DNA from: Monosporascus cannonballus | Taxonomy: Eukaryota > Ascomycota > Sordariomycetes > Xylariales | DNA: 64,000 bases | Direction of reading: 5' to 3' | Assembly: GCA_004154925.1 (NCBI GenBank) | Contig: QJNS01000034.1 | Location: 186,001-250,000 of the forward strand | Shown: piece by piece, positions 38,001 to 50,198 of the stretch | Numbering within the stretch: the first letter of the stretch is position 1 | Layout of the letters: each line of letters opens with the position of its first letter | Program-made: the position numbers and the translations under genes | Notes under the pieces: model-generated | Told to the model about the DNA's origin: nothing | The model's input: only the letters and a program-made list of their open reading frames with translations | The model's database searches: none

Positions 38001-38600
38001 AAATACGGACTGTTTAAGTATTTAGCTACATTAATAGGACTTACGAATGTACCAGTAACTTTCCAACGAATAATTAACTACATACTACAAAAATACCTCG
38101 ATATTTTCGTCGTATACTATCTCGACGATATTTTTATTTTCTCGGAAACAGAAAAAATATATACAAGATACGTTCATAAGGTTCTTCAAACTTTACAGAA
38201 CGCGAAATTACTTATTAACGCAAAAAAAAGTTAATTCCATATATAAAAAATGGAATATCTGGAATATATCATTACCCTAAAACATATTAAAATGGACCCC
38301 AAGAAAATCGCTATAATTACAAAATAATAAACGCTAACGATGGTTAAGGAAATTCAGATATTTCTTAAATTTGCTAACTAATACAGGAAATTTATTCGAA
38401 ACTTTAGCAAAATAACTATACCCTTAACAAATCTTACGAAAAAGAAAATTCAAATAAACGCCAGATACGGAAAGGGTATTTCAGGATATTAAGAATACGA
38501 TTACCAACGAACTAATATTAATCATATACGATCCAAACCGTTCTGTTAAGCTAAAAACCGATATTTCGAATTATGCATTAAGCGCAATAATCAAATAACG

Positions 38601-38806
38601 TGTGAGAATACAGCCCCTATAAGGATGAGGCTGGTAGCCGACCAGCCACCGATCAGCCACCGACCTATTTATTAGTATAAATCCACCATCTGGCAGGTAG
38701 TGGGAAACGCCAAATAGAAGTAACTTAATATACTTACTTTTTGGAATCTGCTTTACGATTAGTCGGAGATCACCTTATTTAGCTTACAGCTGTCCATTAT
38801 TTTACA
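38601..38806 (+). repeat. TE4 5' LTR (left)
   Basis: 206 bp; the first ~130 bp have normal composition. It contains a small tandem of GACCAGCCACC/GATCAGCCACC units. Confidence 0.85.
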
Positions 38807-39087
38807 ATTTTTCCATTTATTATAGAAGGTGACGCGATAATTACTAGAAGCAGAGTTCGCCGATTGCAAAACGAACCTAGGTTACTAGTCGAAAAGACCG
38901 CCGATCGGAACCTAATCGACGAACGATCGATCACGGTACGGGAATAAGCGAAAAAGCCTATAACGGAGCTTTAACGGGCAGAGGATTATGGTCCCCGGGA
39001 TTTTAAATCCTTTTATATATATAATAAGGATATATTTTAATAACCGTTAATTAAACAGTTAGAAAACGGGCGTAATATAATAAATAT

Positions 39088-42000
39088 GTCCCGGAATTCA
39101 GAATAAAAAAGGGTTAAACCCTTTAATAATAACCAGATTTTGGAGATTATTCGTTAACAAAACGAATAATATTCGGAATTATTTTGATAATTGGCCGAAT
39201 AATAAGTAATGGTATAAATTGAAAAAGTAAAGTTTTATAAGTTAATTGCGATATTATCGCAAAAGCCTAAAGGTGATAAACGAATACTGTATTATAATTA
39301 TTTGAAACTTTCCGAATATACGTTAATTAAAAAAATTGGATAAAAGCTGTTACGGAAATTTACGTCGAAAAGCTAAGGCGAAATGCTTTTATTTATATTT
39401 AATAGGTTATGGGCTATATAAACGTTTTTATTACGAACGCGTAATAATTATACCGCGTTATGCTTAATTATTTTAATTATAAAAAAAAATTAAAAATAAA
39501 ACATTTATGGATTTTTATTAGGAAAAATTACGTAAATTTTAATTTTTTCGATAAGGAATATAGGGAATATTTTATAGAATTGCGATAATAATTTAATTAA
39601 TCGCCGTTGGACTTTTACGTTAAATTAAGGTTTTTAATTTATAAAATAAAATTTACGGATACCTTTAACCCGGAAAATAATCGAAATAATAAATATTTTA
39701 TTTTTAATTATTTTTGTAAATTAATATTAAGGTTACGAAATATTTTGTTACGAAAAAACGTTAAATTGGAATAAATTAATAATATGGTAAATTAAATAAA
39801 GCGTTATTAAAATATTTAAAAAAAAATGAAAAAAAATTAATTATTTTTCGTTAAAGATATTAATAAAAATAAACGATTTTATTTTAATATTTTCGGGAAA
39901 AAAAATCCTTAAAGCAAATTAAAAATGTTATATAAAAGTAATAGGAATTACGGGCGTTTTTATATTCGAAAGGTAGATAATTGCCGATTTAATTTTAATC
40001 GAAATAAGTTTGTATAATTTAATACCTTTAATTTTTATAAGAACTTATTTAAGTATTATAATTATAAAAAACTAAGTTATAAAAATATAAATTATAAATT
40101 AAAAAAGGATACGAAAACCTTATTATCCCGGCTATACGAAAACCGATTTCCGAAGGCCGTATAAAACGTTATAATATATAACGATAAATTAAATTAGTCC
40201 TTAAACGTAAATCTAAAAAAAAAGCCGGAATAAACGTATATATTTAATTTATTTCGGTTAATAATTATAGGACGATCGGAATAAAACCGCCCTTTAAAAA
40301 AAGGCATTTATTAAAATAAATATAAAGGATATAACGGTATAAATAAATATAAATACCGGAATATAAGTAAATATTATAAATAAAAAGTTAACGAAAAAAT
40401 TTAATTTTTAATTAATTTTCGTAAATATTCCAGGTTTTATCGGCGTTAACGGCGCGTATATCAAGTATTATAAGGTTTACGAAATTTTTGTTAATATAAC
40501 AAATAATAATAAAAACGAATAAAAATTTAAATAAATTTATTTTATAATACGCTGTAATCGGAAAACGCTTAATTTCTTATTATTTAAACCCGGAATAAAT
40601 AAATTAAGAATTGTATTAAATATAATTATATATTAATAAATATATAAATTATTATAAAAGGTCGATAAATAAGAAATTGCAAATTTAATATTTTCCGGTA
40701 AGCAAATTTATATTATTAATTTAATAAGCTTAATTGAAAATTAAATATCCCCGAATTTAGGAAATAACAAAAATAAGAAATAACCGACCTTTTTATATAC
40801 TTAAAGAATTTTCGGCGAATGTATTCCGAAAAAATAGCCAAAAAAAATACCTTAATTATTAAAAGCAAAATATATAATAAATTTAATCCCAAGGAAAACG
40901 TTTTTATTCGGCCTAATTTACCTTATTTCAGAAACCTAAAAAAGGATATTCGAAAAATATATTCGAAAAAACCTAAAAATAAGCCGGATACGTTATTCGA
41001 AAACGGACATAAAGATATTAATATTATTTATGCCTAAAAAAAAGGCAGTTTCCGATTATACGTCAATTATAAAGGGTTAAATCGGGTAATAATAAAAAAC
41101 CGATATTTTTTATTTTTAATTTTAAAAGTAATAAATTGCTTAAGATTAATTAAGGTATTTTCGAAAATTAATTTTAAAAATATTTATTACCGTATTAAAA
41201 TTAAAAAAAGCGATTAATAAAAATTTACTTTCCGAACGTAATACCGGTAATTCGAATTTATAGTTATATTATTTAATTTTATTAACGCGTTAATTACGTT
41301 TTAAGCTTATATATATAAGGTATTAACTGGATTTATTAACTATATATACGTAAAATATTTAAATAATATAATTATTTATTTGGATAACAAAAAGAAATAT
41401 GCGAAATATTTCCAGTTAATTTATAAATAATTGTTATAATATTAATTATTTATTAAAACGTCCAAATACGAATTTTTTAAAAAAATTAAAGTTTTCAAAA
41501 TTTATAATTAATATTGACGGTTTGGAAATAGACCGCCGACAGGTTAATACCATCGAAACGTAATTAAAGCTAAAGTTAGTTTATGATATTTAAGTATTTT
41601 TAAGATTTGCGAATTCTTATTAAAAATTTATCGTTTATTATTTGCGTATTACCGAACCTATTATTAAATTTTTAAAAAAACGTAAGGCAAAAGTAAAATA
41701 ATAAAATTTAAATAACCCGAAAAAATTAAAAAAACGTTCCGAAATTTAAAAAATATTTTTTAATTAGTAATTATTTTCCGATATTAAGATAACGCCAAAA
41801 ATATTGAGATTAAAATAAACGTCTCGGTAAAAATTATATTAAGGATATTTTTAAAGAAATATAAAAAATATGGGCGCCTAATTATATACTAGTTGCGAAA
41901 ATTAAATTTAACCGAAAAACGATAAGTTATAAGGTAATAAAAATTATTGGCAATTATAAAAAGCTTAAAATATGAACGGTAATACCTTAAGGGTACGGAA

Positions 42001-44115
42001 AATTTTTTTAATATTTATTGATTATATGGCGTTAAAAAAATATAGTAAAGGCGCCGGCGCATAATCTTAAAGGGAGGTTAACCTAATAGGTTTACCGTTT
42101 TGCGTAATTTGATTTTGAGATTTAATATTAACCGGGCGCCGTTAACTCGGTAAATAAGTTATTTAAACGCCCGGATTATATATTAAGGGAAATCATATAT
42201 AAAAACGTAATCTTTATATTATTTAAAAAATTCGGATTTACGAATAATATGCCGAAAAACGTACGGAAAATAATTACAGATATATAATACGATTTAAAGC
42301 ATTATAAAAGGGCAAAAGGCCTTATAAAAATAACGCAAAATTCGCTCGCTATAAAATTCCTAACTAGATTTTAAGTAATAGAAATTTAAATAATTATTAT
42401 CCGCGTAAAAAAAGCGGAGAACCTTTGTTATATAATTGCAAAAAGCTTTCGAAAAAAAAGCAAGAAACCATATATTTGCCGAATTTATCGTTTGCGAATA
42501 ATAATATAAATACGAATTATAATAATAATACGATTAATAATTAAATAATAATAACCATAAATTATAATCGTATTACGATTAAATTTCGAAAAATTTGGAG
42601 AAAACGAAATTAATATTAAAGTTATTATTTATAATTAATACGTTTTACGTCCTTTAATAAAAAAGTTATTTAAAAACGAAACGGTATTTTAGCTGAAAAC
42701 TTCCCGATAATTTTACGATTAAATCCGAAAGTTGCAAATTAACAACTTAAATATTATAAAATTAATACGAATAATTAAACGTTAAGCTGGAATAAAGGGA
42801 AAATATTTCTTGGATTTAAATAAGGTTTTATATTATCGGAATAAATTCGTAATCTAATTATAAGGCATTTTACGAAAATAATTAATTAACTAATATTATG
42901 ATAATTTAAAAACAAAATATATAGGATATATCCGTACGTTAAAATTAATAACAAAAAAGTTTTATTAGGAAAATATAACAAATAATATCCGAAAATATAT
43001 TAAATAATATCTAAATTATTAAGGCATAATTAAATTACGCCATAAATTATATAAATAATTATAACCTTTACCGTTATTTAAGTAACCTTTTTAAAAAATT
43101 TCGTTAAATTTTATTACGGGATTTCCTAAAAGCCTAGGTTTAAACGAGTTAAAATACGACATAATCCTGGTGATCGTCGACCGCTTTATAAAATTAAAAT
43201 TATTTATTTTTATAATTAAAACTTTAATTGTAACCAAATTGGTCCGATTATTTTAAAACGAAATTAAATATAAATTTAATACGTTAACCGGAATTATTAG
43301 CAATAAAAATAAATTACTAACAAATTAATTTTAAGCGGAATTTTATAAAAAGCAAAAATAAAATGGCAAATATCGATTATTTATTATCCGTAAACTAATA
43401 AGCAAATAAAACGTATTTATTAAATTTTAAAATATTACCTTTATAATTACGTTAATAAATATCAAAATAATTAAAAAAAAATTATTATTAAATGCGGAAT
43501 TCGTACATAATAATACGCAAAATACGTTTACTAGCTATTTTCCGTTCGAAACCCTATATAAATATTATTTAAGGATAATAAAATACCTTTTATAAAGGTT
43601 CAAAAAATAAATATAAAAAATTAAAAAACGCCTTAAAAAATGGCGGATATTTGTTAAATAATATATAAATATTAGGAAAAAATAACGGCAACCTAAAAAA
43701 ATTATTATAATTAACGTTATACGCCTATAAAATTCTAATTAAGTCAATAAATAAATTTATCGATTAAAAACTTTAAATTTAAAAATAAAAAGTTCGTATT
43801 TACTTATATTTAAGTTACGATTAAGAAATAAATAAGCTTCTAAGTATATAAAATAATTTTTCCTTTTAAATACTAACGAATACATAATATATTTCTAATA
43901 TTTTTATTAAAACCGTAATATAACCGAGAACCGGGCGATATTTAGATAACGTTATCGGACCTAACAGAAAAATAAAAAAAATAAATAATAAAGGATATTA
44001 TCCGTTATCGAAATAACCGGAAATAACACAAATACCTTATTAAATAAAAAAGCTAGCCCGCCAAATATAATACGTAAAAATTTCGAAAATATTTTAAATA
44101 CGCGCTTAAAATATT
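39088..44115 (+). pseudogene. TE4 gag-pol remnant
   Basis: A likely gag start MSRNSE lies at about 39088. A decayed zinc knuckle follows at about 40060-40100 (YYNYKKLSYK). RT is visible as KYLNNIIIYLDNKKKYAKY (about 41355-41400, with YLDN where YLDD is expected; GAC to AAC is a RIP-type change). Integrase begins FITGFPKSLG...YDIILVIVDRFIKL (43110-43200) and continues through AEFVHNNTQNTF...PFETLYKYY. A chromodomain follows (about 43975-44110, DIIRYRNNRK-HKYLIK). All frames are interrupted. Confidence 0.75.
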
Positions 44116-44639
44116 ATAACGTTACGAAAAAAAAAATTAAATACGTATATAGGAAATAAAACAACTTAAAAACCGCAAAATAATAACAGCCCGATCAGAA
44201 ATTAATTACTTAATAATTATAAAAATTACAAAAAATAATTTTAAGTAAAATTAAGATATTAATACTAAAATATTACTTAATTACATAATTGCTTTTAAGC
44301 CTTTAACGAATAATGACTTTATCGTATATCGACCGGAAATTTACAAACGACGAAAAAAAAATTAAACCTTTATTTCGAAAACAAAATTTCGCGTTTAATT
44401 ATTAAGTTTTGCGTTAATTAACTTTTAATAAACGTATTAAGGAAATTAACATAAAAATATCGGAAAATAATTGGAAAATATACGACGGCAGAAAACGGAT
44501 ATATTTATTAAACTTATTAAACGTAAAATCCGGAAAAAACTTAAAAATATTTTATTTTTTACGAAAGCAAAACCCAAATAACCAGAATATAATTTGTTAT
44601 TAATTGGAAATAAAGCGCCGTCCTTAAAACGCTTAATGT

Positions 44640-45450
44640 ATTTGGGTTTGATAATAACTTTACCAAGTAAAACCGTTTTTTAATCATAGTTTTTAATAAG
44701 TATTAAAGTTTTGTTAAGGTATTAAAAAACGAGCGGAAAATGCTTATAAATAAAAAGCGTAACGGCATAACGGTTTTCGAAAATCGCCTTACTTATAAAG
44801 GTACTTTAAAATTGTGCCTAATCGGAAATTAATTATAAAATAATAAAAAAAGGACCGTAATATTTATAAAAAAAAACCTAAATTTGCAAACTTATAAAAT
44901 AACGTTAAAACTGGACTTCCGTAATTATAATGGATAATCGGAAATCAATTTTAATTATATTAAAAAAACGATATTCCTTAATAATAACCGTATTAAAAGC
45001 GAGCTTAATTTTATAAAAAATATTAAATTAATAACCGACCGTATTTATGTCGAAACTTTCGTATTAAATACCCGTAATACGAACCTTTTCGAATTCGTCG
45101 ATTAATTCCTAATTATTAATGCCGAATTAAAAAATTATTTAAACGGTATTTTTACGGACGATTAAAATTTAAACGGAAATTAAATAACGATATTAATAAT
45201 ATTAAAAATAATTATTTATTATGCGAAAAATTTTATAATAATAATTAGTTATAACGTAATTTAAGGCGTCCGGAATTTAAACGTAAACCGTACGGTAATC
45301 GAAATAATATTATGTTACGTAAATATAATACGGCTTATTGCCGTTCGTAATACGACTAATATTTATTTTACTATCGGCATTAAAGTGATAACGCTAAAGG
45401 AAATCCCAGTTTTTCTTAATATTAAAGTATTATTTTTTTGGAACTCCTTA
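44640..45450 (+). pseudogene. TE4 accessory reading frame after the chromodomain (uncertain)
   Basis: A plus-strand frame is open for about 800 bp apart from a handful of TAA codons, with pieces such as KMLINKKRNGITVFENRLTY and KNIKLITDRIYVETFVLNTR. The antisense strand is also fairly open here, so strand and reality are uncertain. I see no motif. A purine-rich stretch (about 45448-45600) follows and then the polypurine tract. Confidence 0.3.
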
Positions 45451-45803
45451 TAAGAAAAAAATATAACGAACGGAGATAATATATAAAATAAACGGAAAAA
45501 ACGAAATAAAAATAAAGAAAAAGGGAAAACAGAACGGAACGCGTACGTAAAAGGAATAGAAATATAAACGCGAAAAGAAAAAAAAAGGTAAATAAAATAA
45601 AATTAAAAACGGATTATAATAAGGAACTAGGCGGAACATAATTAATTACGTAATATAATATATATTAATTATTACGGCAACCACTTATAACATAATATAA
45701 CGGTAAATTATCGGCAAATATACGCAATTAAATCTATAAAACGCATTATATCAAATTAGTAATAATATTATTAAGGATTAACAGCTTAAAAAGGGGGAAT
45801 AAT

Positions 45804-46009
45804 TATAAAAATATAGCCCCTATAAAAATAAAGCTAATAATCGACCAACTACCGATCAGCCACCGACCCACTTATTAATATAAATCCACCATCTAGCAGC
45901 TAGTAAAAAACGCCAGATGGAAATAACCTAATACACTTACTTCTTGGAATCTGCTTTACGACTGGTCGGAGATCACCTCACCCAGCTCACAGCTGTCCAT
46001 TATCTTACA
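45804..46009 (+). repeat. TE4 3' LTR (right)
   Basis: 206 bp. The first ~30 bp are RIP-mutated; the remaining ~170 bp (45840-46009) are nearly unmutated, better preserved than the matching part of the left copy. Confidence 0.85.
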
Positions 46010-47746
46010 TAACGAAATAATTAAAACAAATTGCACCTTATTGCATTCTTTTCATATAAGTTAAAAAGAACCGAATTTAATTACGGCATTCCAAATAAAA
46101 AATTCATGGCCATTATTATAGCATTTCGAAAATTTAGGTATTTCCTAAAAAAAAAACTTATACCAAGTTAAAGTTTATATGAATTATCAAAATCTTACCC
46201 GATTTACCACAACTAAAGAACTTATAGGATAATAATTAAAATATACAGAAAAATTGGCGAACTTCGACTTCGTTATTATTTACAAAAAAAAATCAAAAAA
46301 CGATAAAGCAAATACTTTAAGCAAGCGACCAGACTTCAAAAAAAATTAGTCAAAATCAGCCATATAATTTTTAATACCATTACAGAAAAACATTTACGCT
46401 TACGGCAAATTGCGATAATTCGAGCAATACCTTATAATACGTATCAGAAAATTTAACAGTATAACGATAATCTCCCAAAAAACCAAAAATCGGACAAAAT
46501 ACAAATTCCAGAAAAACATCAAAAAGATCTAATACGGGAAATATACGAATATCAGTTACATAGATATCCAGAGATCCATAAAACCCTAAAACGATTTTAA
46601 CGTATATATATCTTTCCTAAAATAAAATTAATAATACAAAAAGTTATACGGCAATACGATATTTGCGCCAGAACAAAGGCTCGACGACATAAGCCATACG
46701 GAAAATTACAGCCATTACCAGTCGCAAAACGACCATAATATTTAGTCATATTTGACTTTATCACTAAATTTCCTATATCAGAAAATTCAATTACGGGAAT
46801 ATATTACGATAATATCTTCGTAATCGTCAATCGATTCACGAAATTTTCTTATTTTTTACCATATTACGAAAACAAAAACGCCGAACAACTAACATATATT
46901 TTCTTTAAACATATTTTTAATATATACGAATTACTAATGGATATTATATTAAATAAAGAATTAATATTTGCATTTAAATTTTGGTAAGGCTTTATAACAT
47001 AAATCGGCCTAAATTACAAATTATTTAACGCGTTTAAACTTTAAATAAATAAATAAACAAAACGAATAAATCAAATCTTAAAAACTTACTTACAATATTA
47101 TATTAATTATAAACAAAATAATTAGGTTAAAAAATTACTAATTACATAACTAACTTATAATACCAGTTATTACGAAAATATCAAGATAACACTTATAAAC
47201 GCAAACTTTAATTTTATTCCAAAAGTTTACAAAAAAGTACGTAACGACGGTCCAATTAATATTAAAACAATCCTTACGTCAGAATAACTACAACAGCTAC
47301 ATCAAAAAATAAAAACAAAACTGGAATTCGTACGGAATCAAATAAACAAATACTATAACCAAAAAAAGTTTAAAAAATTAACCTTCGAAAAAGAAAAATG
47401 GTTTTCTTTATCACAAAAAATATTTAAACAAAAAAACCCAGCAAAAAACTCGATTTCAAATATATCGGTCCATATAAAATCGCCAAAAAAATCTCAAAAA
47501 ATAACTATTAATTAAAACTTCCACCAAAAGTTAAATTCTATTTAATTTTTTATATTTCTTTATTTAAATTAACAGCAAATACCATCAAAATGCATACGGC
47601 ATAAAACGATATGGAAATAAAAAACAAACAGGTATACGAAATGGAAAAAATCCTCGACATATAAAAACAAAAAGGACTTACTTAGTACCTAATTAAATAA
47701 AAAAAGTACCTAAACTTTAAAAATATTTAGGAACCCGCCAAAAATC

Positions 47747-48430
47747 TCATTGGCACCTAGCACCTATTAAAGAACTTTTACCAGCAACAACGGACGCGTC
47801 CCAATTAACAGTTAACCAGTTAATAACCGGAATATCGGGCCAATTAATTACGGCTTACGTTAACGTAGTAACCGTAACGGCAACTTCCAACTGCTTTTAT
47901 TCCCGATATTTTTATTCCTTTAGCTTATCTAATAATTAAAGCCTACGTTATATCATGGTAATACTTTTCGAACGAATTAACGTTTTTTATTTATGCAAAC
48001 GAATAAAACAAAAAAAAACTTCATTTATTTTTTCCTAATATTTACGTTAAAGCTTAAAGTAAAACCGCTAAAGCTTTAATAATCGTTTTTCGGCAAACGC
48101 TTTTTTACGTTCCAAACGTTAATACTTACGACAAATATTTTATAAGGAAAAAATAAATATATTAATATTATTATAGGATCGACCCCAATTAATATATTCT
48201 TTATACCTTAAAATGTTTTCCATTATTTTATACTTTATATTTTTCAAAAAATAATAAAAGCAAAACATAATTTCGTAATTAAATTCGTTAAAAGCTTTTA
48301 TAAGGTTAATACGATAAACGGTAAAAAAACGGAAAATACGACGAATTTTAAAAATACGAAACAATATAATTAAAAGCAAAAAAAAGATATTTATTAAACG
48401 AAAAAAAGGAAAAAAAAATCTTAAAGGCAA
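47747..48430 (-). pseudogene. TE3 antisense ORF: Cys-rich/coiled-coil protein
   Basis: Opposite strand to TE3 pol. A single frame of 228 codons, from an ATG at 48430 to a TGA at 47747-47749, is interrupted by TAA/TAG stops that fit Gln-to-stop RIP changes. The first 96 codons are open. The Cys region is degraded (FCFYYFLKNIKYK and YKEYINWGRSYNN, with Tyr where Cys is expected from G-to-A change). A long Lys/Glu/Gln-rich helical stretch follows, then QLEVAVTVTTLT and NWPDIPVINWLTVNWD, then VVAGKSSLIGARC. The last two blocks match TE2 and the last one TE1. The final ~50 bp overlap the chromodomain-coding end of pol. Here the two TGG codons that are stops in TE2 are intact, which supports a longer ancestral protein. 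Confidence 0.65.
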
Positions 48431-48452
48431 AATTTGGGAAAGGGGGAAATCG

Positions 48453-48826
48453 TATTACGACCCGACAAGCTCCGGTCTCAAAAAACGGTTAGGCAGAAGC
48501 ATACGGGCCACCTCCCGGGTCACGTAGCGGTAATTACTGCCAAGCCAGTAATTATCAATAATCAAAGGTAATCCTAAATGATCGTAATTATTACCAACGG
48601 CATAATTACGAATAATTAAGCTAAAAAGAAAAAGGATATATACGTTTATTAATTCCATAATTTAAATAACTTTAGCTTACAATATAACATCGTTACTTAA
48701 AGTACCTTTGGCATTACGAAACGTAATACGTTATTGTATTTATTGCTCAGATTTCTACGATACTCCTGCCAACATAAACCCGTCGACTTAAGGTTTAATA
48801 ATTGGTTAAACCACCTAGCCGTCACA
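48453..48826 (+). repeat. TE3 3' LTR (right)
   Basis: 374 bp, TATTACGACC...CCGTCACA, aligned end to end with the left copy. The last ~100 bp are unmutated. Confidence 0.85.
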
Positions 48827-48831
48827 TTGGG

Positions 48832-49099
48832 GTAAAAAAAATTGGTTTTGATCAATACGGATAACCATTTTATGTTACGGTACGGAATAAAATTGTCGAA
48901 AAATGGAAAACTTAATCTAATTATATTGCTGATATTAAACCTCGATAACTAAAGTGGCAGAAAACATGCTAAATAATAGTGGTTAATAATACCTCGGGGT
49001 TGAACCCATAGCGAAAAAGAACTTCTTAATATACATGCGAAGCTCGGGCTTTCTGATCAGCCGAGCCTGACCATGGGTGTAACACCCCGCCCCACTTCA
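48832..49099 (-). repeat. TE5 5' LTR, distal part
   Basis: 268 bp that continue the LTR begun at 34656-34664 (9 bp); together they equal the 277 bp of the left LTR. The terminal GGTGTAACACCCCGCCCC is unmutated. Confidence 0.85.
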
Positions 49100-49133
49100 G
49101 CATGGGTGGGTATTCCCTCGCCCTACCAAGGGA

Positions 49134-50190
49134 AACCAGCTATGACTGACGAAAACCAGTTATGACTCATGATAGTGGCATCGTATATTTGTCAGCTGTT
49201 GCAGTGCATTTAGTACTTACCATAAAGTTATGATAACGTCAGGGGGGCCCCGGGGGCTTGGTATGAATACTATGGCTTCATCCGTTCCGAGCTGACTTTC
49301 AAGCCTCGAAACCCTAGCAAGGTGGTTGACAGAAAAATCGTCATGCTTCTAACATGCTCTAAGTTCAAATAACAATCACCTATCACAAAGGCAAGTGAAA
49401 ATCGAGTTGAAGTGTTGTCATATTCTCTGATACCCAAAGATTATTTTTCTGCTTTATACTCATTCGGAATACGTCGTTACGGCATCTTTTTCTAGGGAAG
49501 TAACGATATATAATGTTATAGTGTGAAAATAATATTGTCAACCACCTGCCTAGTGAGTGCCTCAGCCTCATGCAGGGGCTCGCTTAAAAGCGGACACCGG
49601 TAGCACCCCCAGATGCAGTTCATGTCGTTACTAAGCTGACTAGATTGGCAAACCATCATCTCCGGTAGTAAATGCATGCCTCTAATCGCACCTTATTGGT
49701 CTATACCGAAAAGTGAGTGGATTGTTTTACCGATATCTGCTCTCTCCCATCGCCCAAAACATGGGAAATAAACGATTACTAGGCGCACCATTTCCATCTA
49801 CAAGGTATCTGAAAGCAAAGCAACCTTCATCAATTCGTTTGTCAAGCATTTAGACAGTAGTGAGTTGGTGTTGGCCTTTGTTTTTTTAGTTCGCTCGTGT
49901 CCTGGTATCAAGCTTGACATATCATTACTACAGATCGCTGGGCGGTTCGCTCTGTCGTTTGAAGGATATGCGATTCTGTACTCTATTTCTAGGAATCCGG
50001 AGTTTTGCTTCGGAAAAGTGGGACTACCCCTATTCGAGGAGCCAAGAATAGGGAAATTCTTGTATACCTTTCCATACATTTCTATTATTAAATATTATAA
50101 ATCCCTTAATTAATGATGGAAATAATGAATTGATAAGCCAAAAATTTGTTTATTTATCCGGTTATTCACTAATATATATTGCCCAGCTTT
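49134..50190. other. Intergenic, no gene recognised
   Basis: Normal composition returns immediately after the MITE's right TSD. Two overlapping frames on opposite strands (about 49798-50113) are open for 80-93 codons but show no motif. I see nothing else. Confidence 0.5.
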
Positions 50191-50198
50191 CCTCAAGC

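Larger units (their letters stand above)
38601..46009 (+). mobile_element. TE4: Ty3/gypsy chromovirus with short LTRs, nested in TE3
   Basis: 7,409 bp, TSD TAACG (38596-38600 and 46010-46014), LTRs 38601-38806 and 45804-46009 (206 bp each, TGTGAGAATA...TCTTACA). The polypurine tract AAAAAGGGGGAAT precedes the right LTR, so the element is in plus orientation. Its short LTRs and different pol sequence separate it from TE1-TE3. It carries about 1.7 kb between the chromodomain and the 3' LTR. RIP-degraded. Confidence 0.9.
35040..47800 (+). pseudogene. TE3 gag-pol remnant, split by TE4
   Basis: Plus-strand order: a degraded CCHC knuckle (about 35927-35980, reading FNYSKTEHKAYKYKK where Cys and Gly were changed); a protease-like VNCGAL...NYI (about 37010-37050); and RT with KYLDIFVVYYLDDIFIF (YLDD at 38118-38129). 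RNase H is broken at 38600 and resumes at 46015. Integrase FDFITKFPISEN...FVIVNRFTKFSYF follows (about 46748-46860), then a C-terminal chromodomain (47631-47790, VYEMEKILD...EPAKNLIGT). The RNase H frame reads continuously across the insertion once TE4 and one TAACG copy are left out. RIP stops interrupt the frame throughout. Confidence 0.8.
34665..48826 (+). mobile_element. TE3: Ty3/gypsy chromovirus in the TE5 5' LTR, hosting TE4
   Basis: Flanked by CTGGG (34660-34664) and TTGGG (48827-48831), a 5-bp TSD with one C-to-T change. LTRs are 34665-35038 and 48453-48826 (374 bp each). Plus orientation: polypurine tract GGGAAAGGGGGAAAT before the right LTR and motifs on the plus strand. Without TE4 and its TSD copy it is about 6.75 kb. 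It lies exactly within the 277-bp right LTR of TE5, nine bases from that LTR's start. Confidence 0.9.
16396..49099 (-). mobile_element. TE5: large Ty3/gypsy-like LTR element, hosting TE2 and TE3(+TE4)
   Basis: Flanked by a 4-bp TSD GCAT (16392-16395 and 49100-49103). The left LTR is 16396-16672 (277 bp). The right LTR is also 277 bp but is split by TE3 into 34656-34664 and 48832-49099. Minus orientation follows from a TGGTTACCAAAAAG primer-binding-like site next to the right LTR, an AAGAAAAAAGG tract by the left LTR, and protease, RT and integrase motifs on the minus strand. Excluding TE2 and TE3 it holds about 11.7 kb, much longer than TE1-TE4, because about 4 kb lies beyond the integrase. 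It is heavily RIP-mutated. Confidence 0.8.
8950..49125. mobile_element. hAT-type MITE interrupted by the whole retrotransposon stack
   Basis: The left end (8950, TAGGGCGAGGGAAT...) and right end (49125, ...ATTCCCTCGCCCTA) are perfect 14-bp inverted repeats. They are bracketed by an 8-bp direct duplication CCAAGGGA at 8942-8949 and 49126-49133. An 8-bp duplication and TAGGG ends are the signature of hAT-superfamily non-autonomous elements. Removing TE1 (8996-16003 with one TSD copy) and TE5 with its contents (16396-49103 with one TSD copy) leaves 46 + 392 + 22 = 460 bp of original MITE. That sequence is rich in GGGT-ACCC and GTGGGTCACCCAC palindromes. It has no coding capacity. Confidence 0.85.

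Noticed and set aside
49798..50113. Overlapping 93- and 82-codon frames on opposite strands
   Set aside because: Both strands are equally open, neither has a motif, and there is no gene structure around them.
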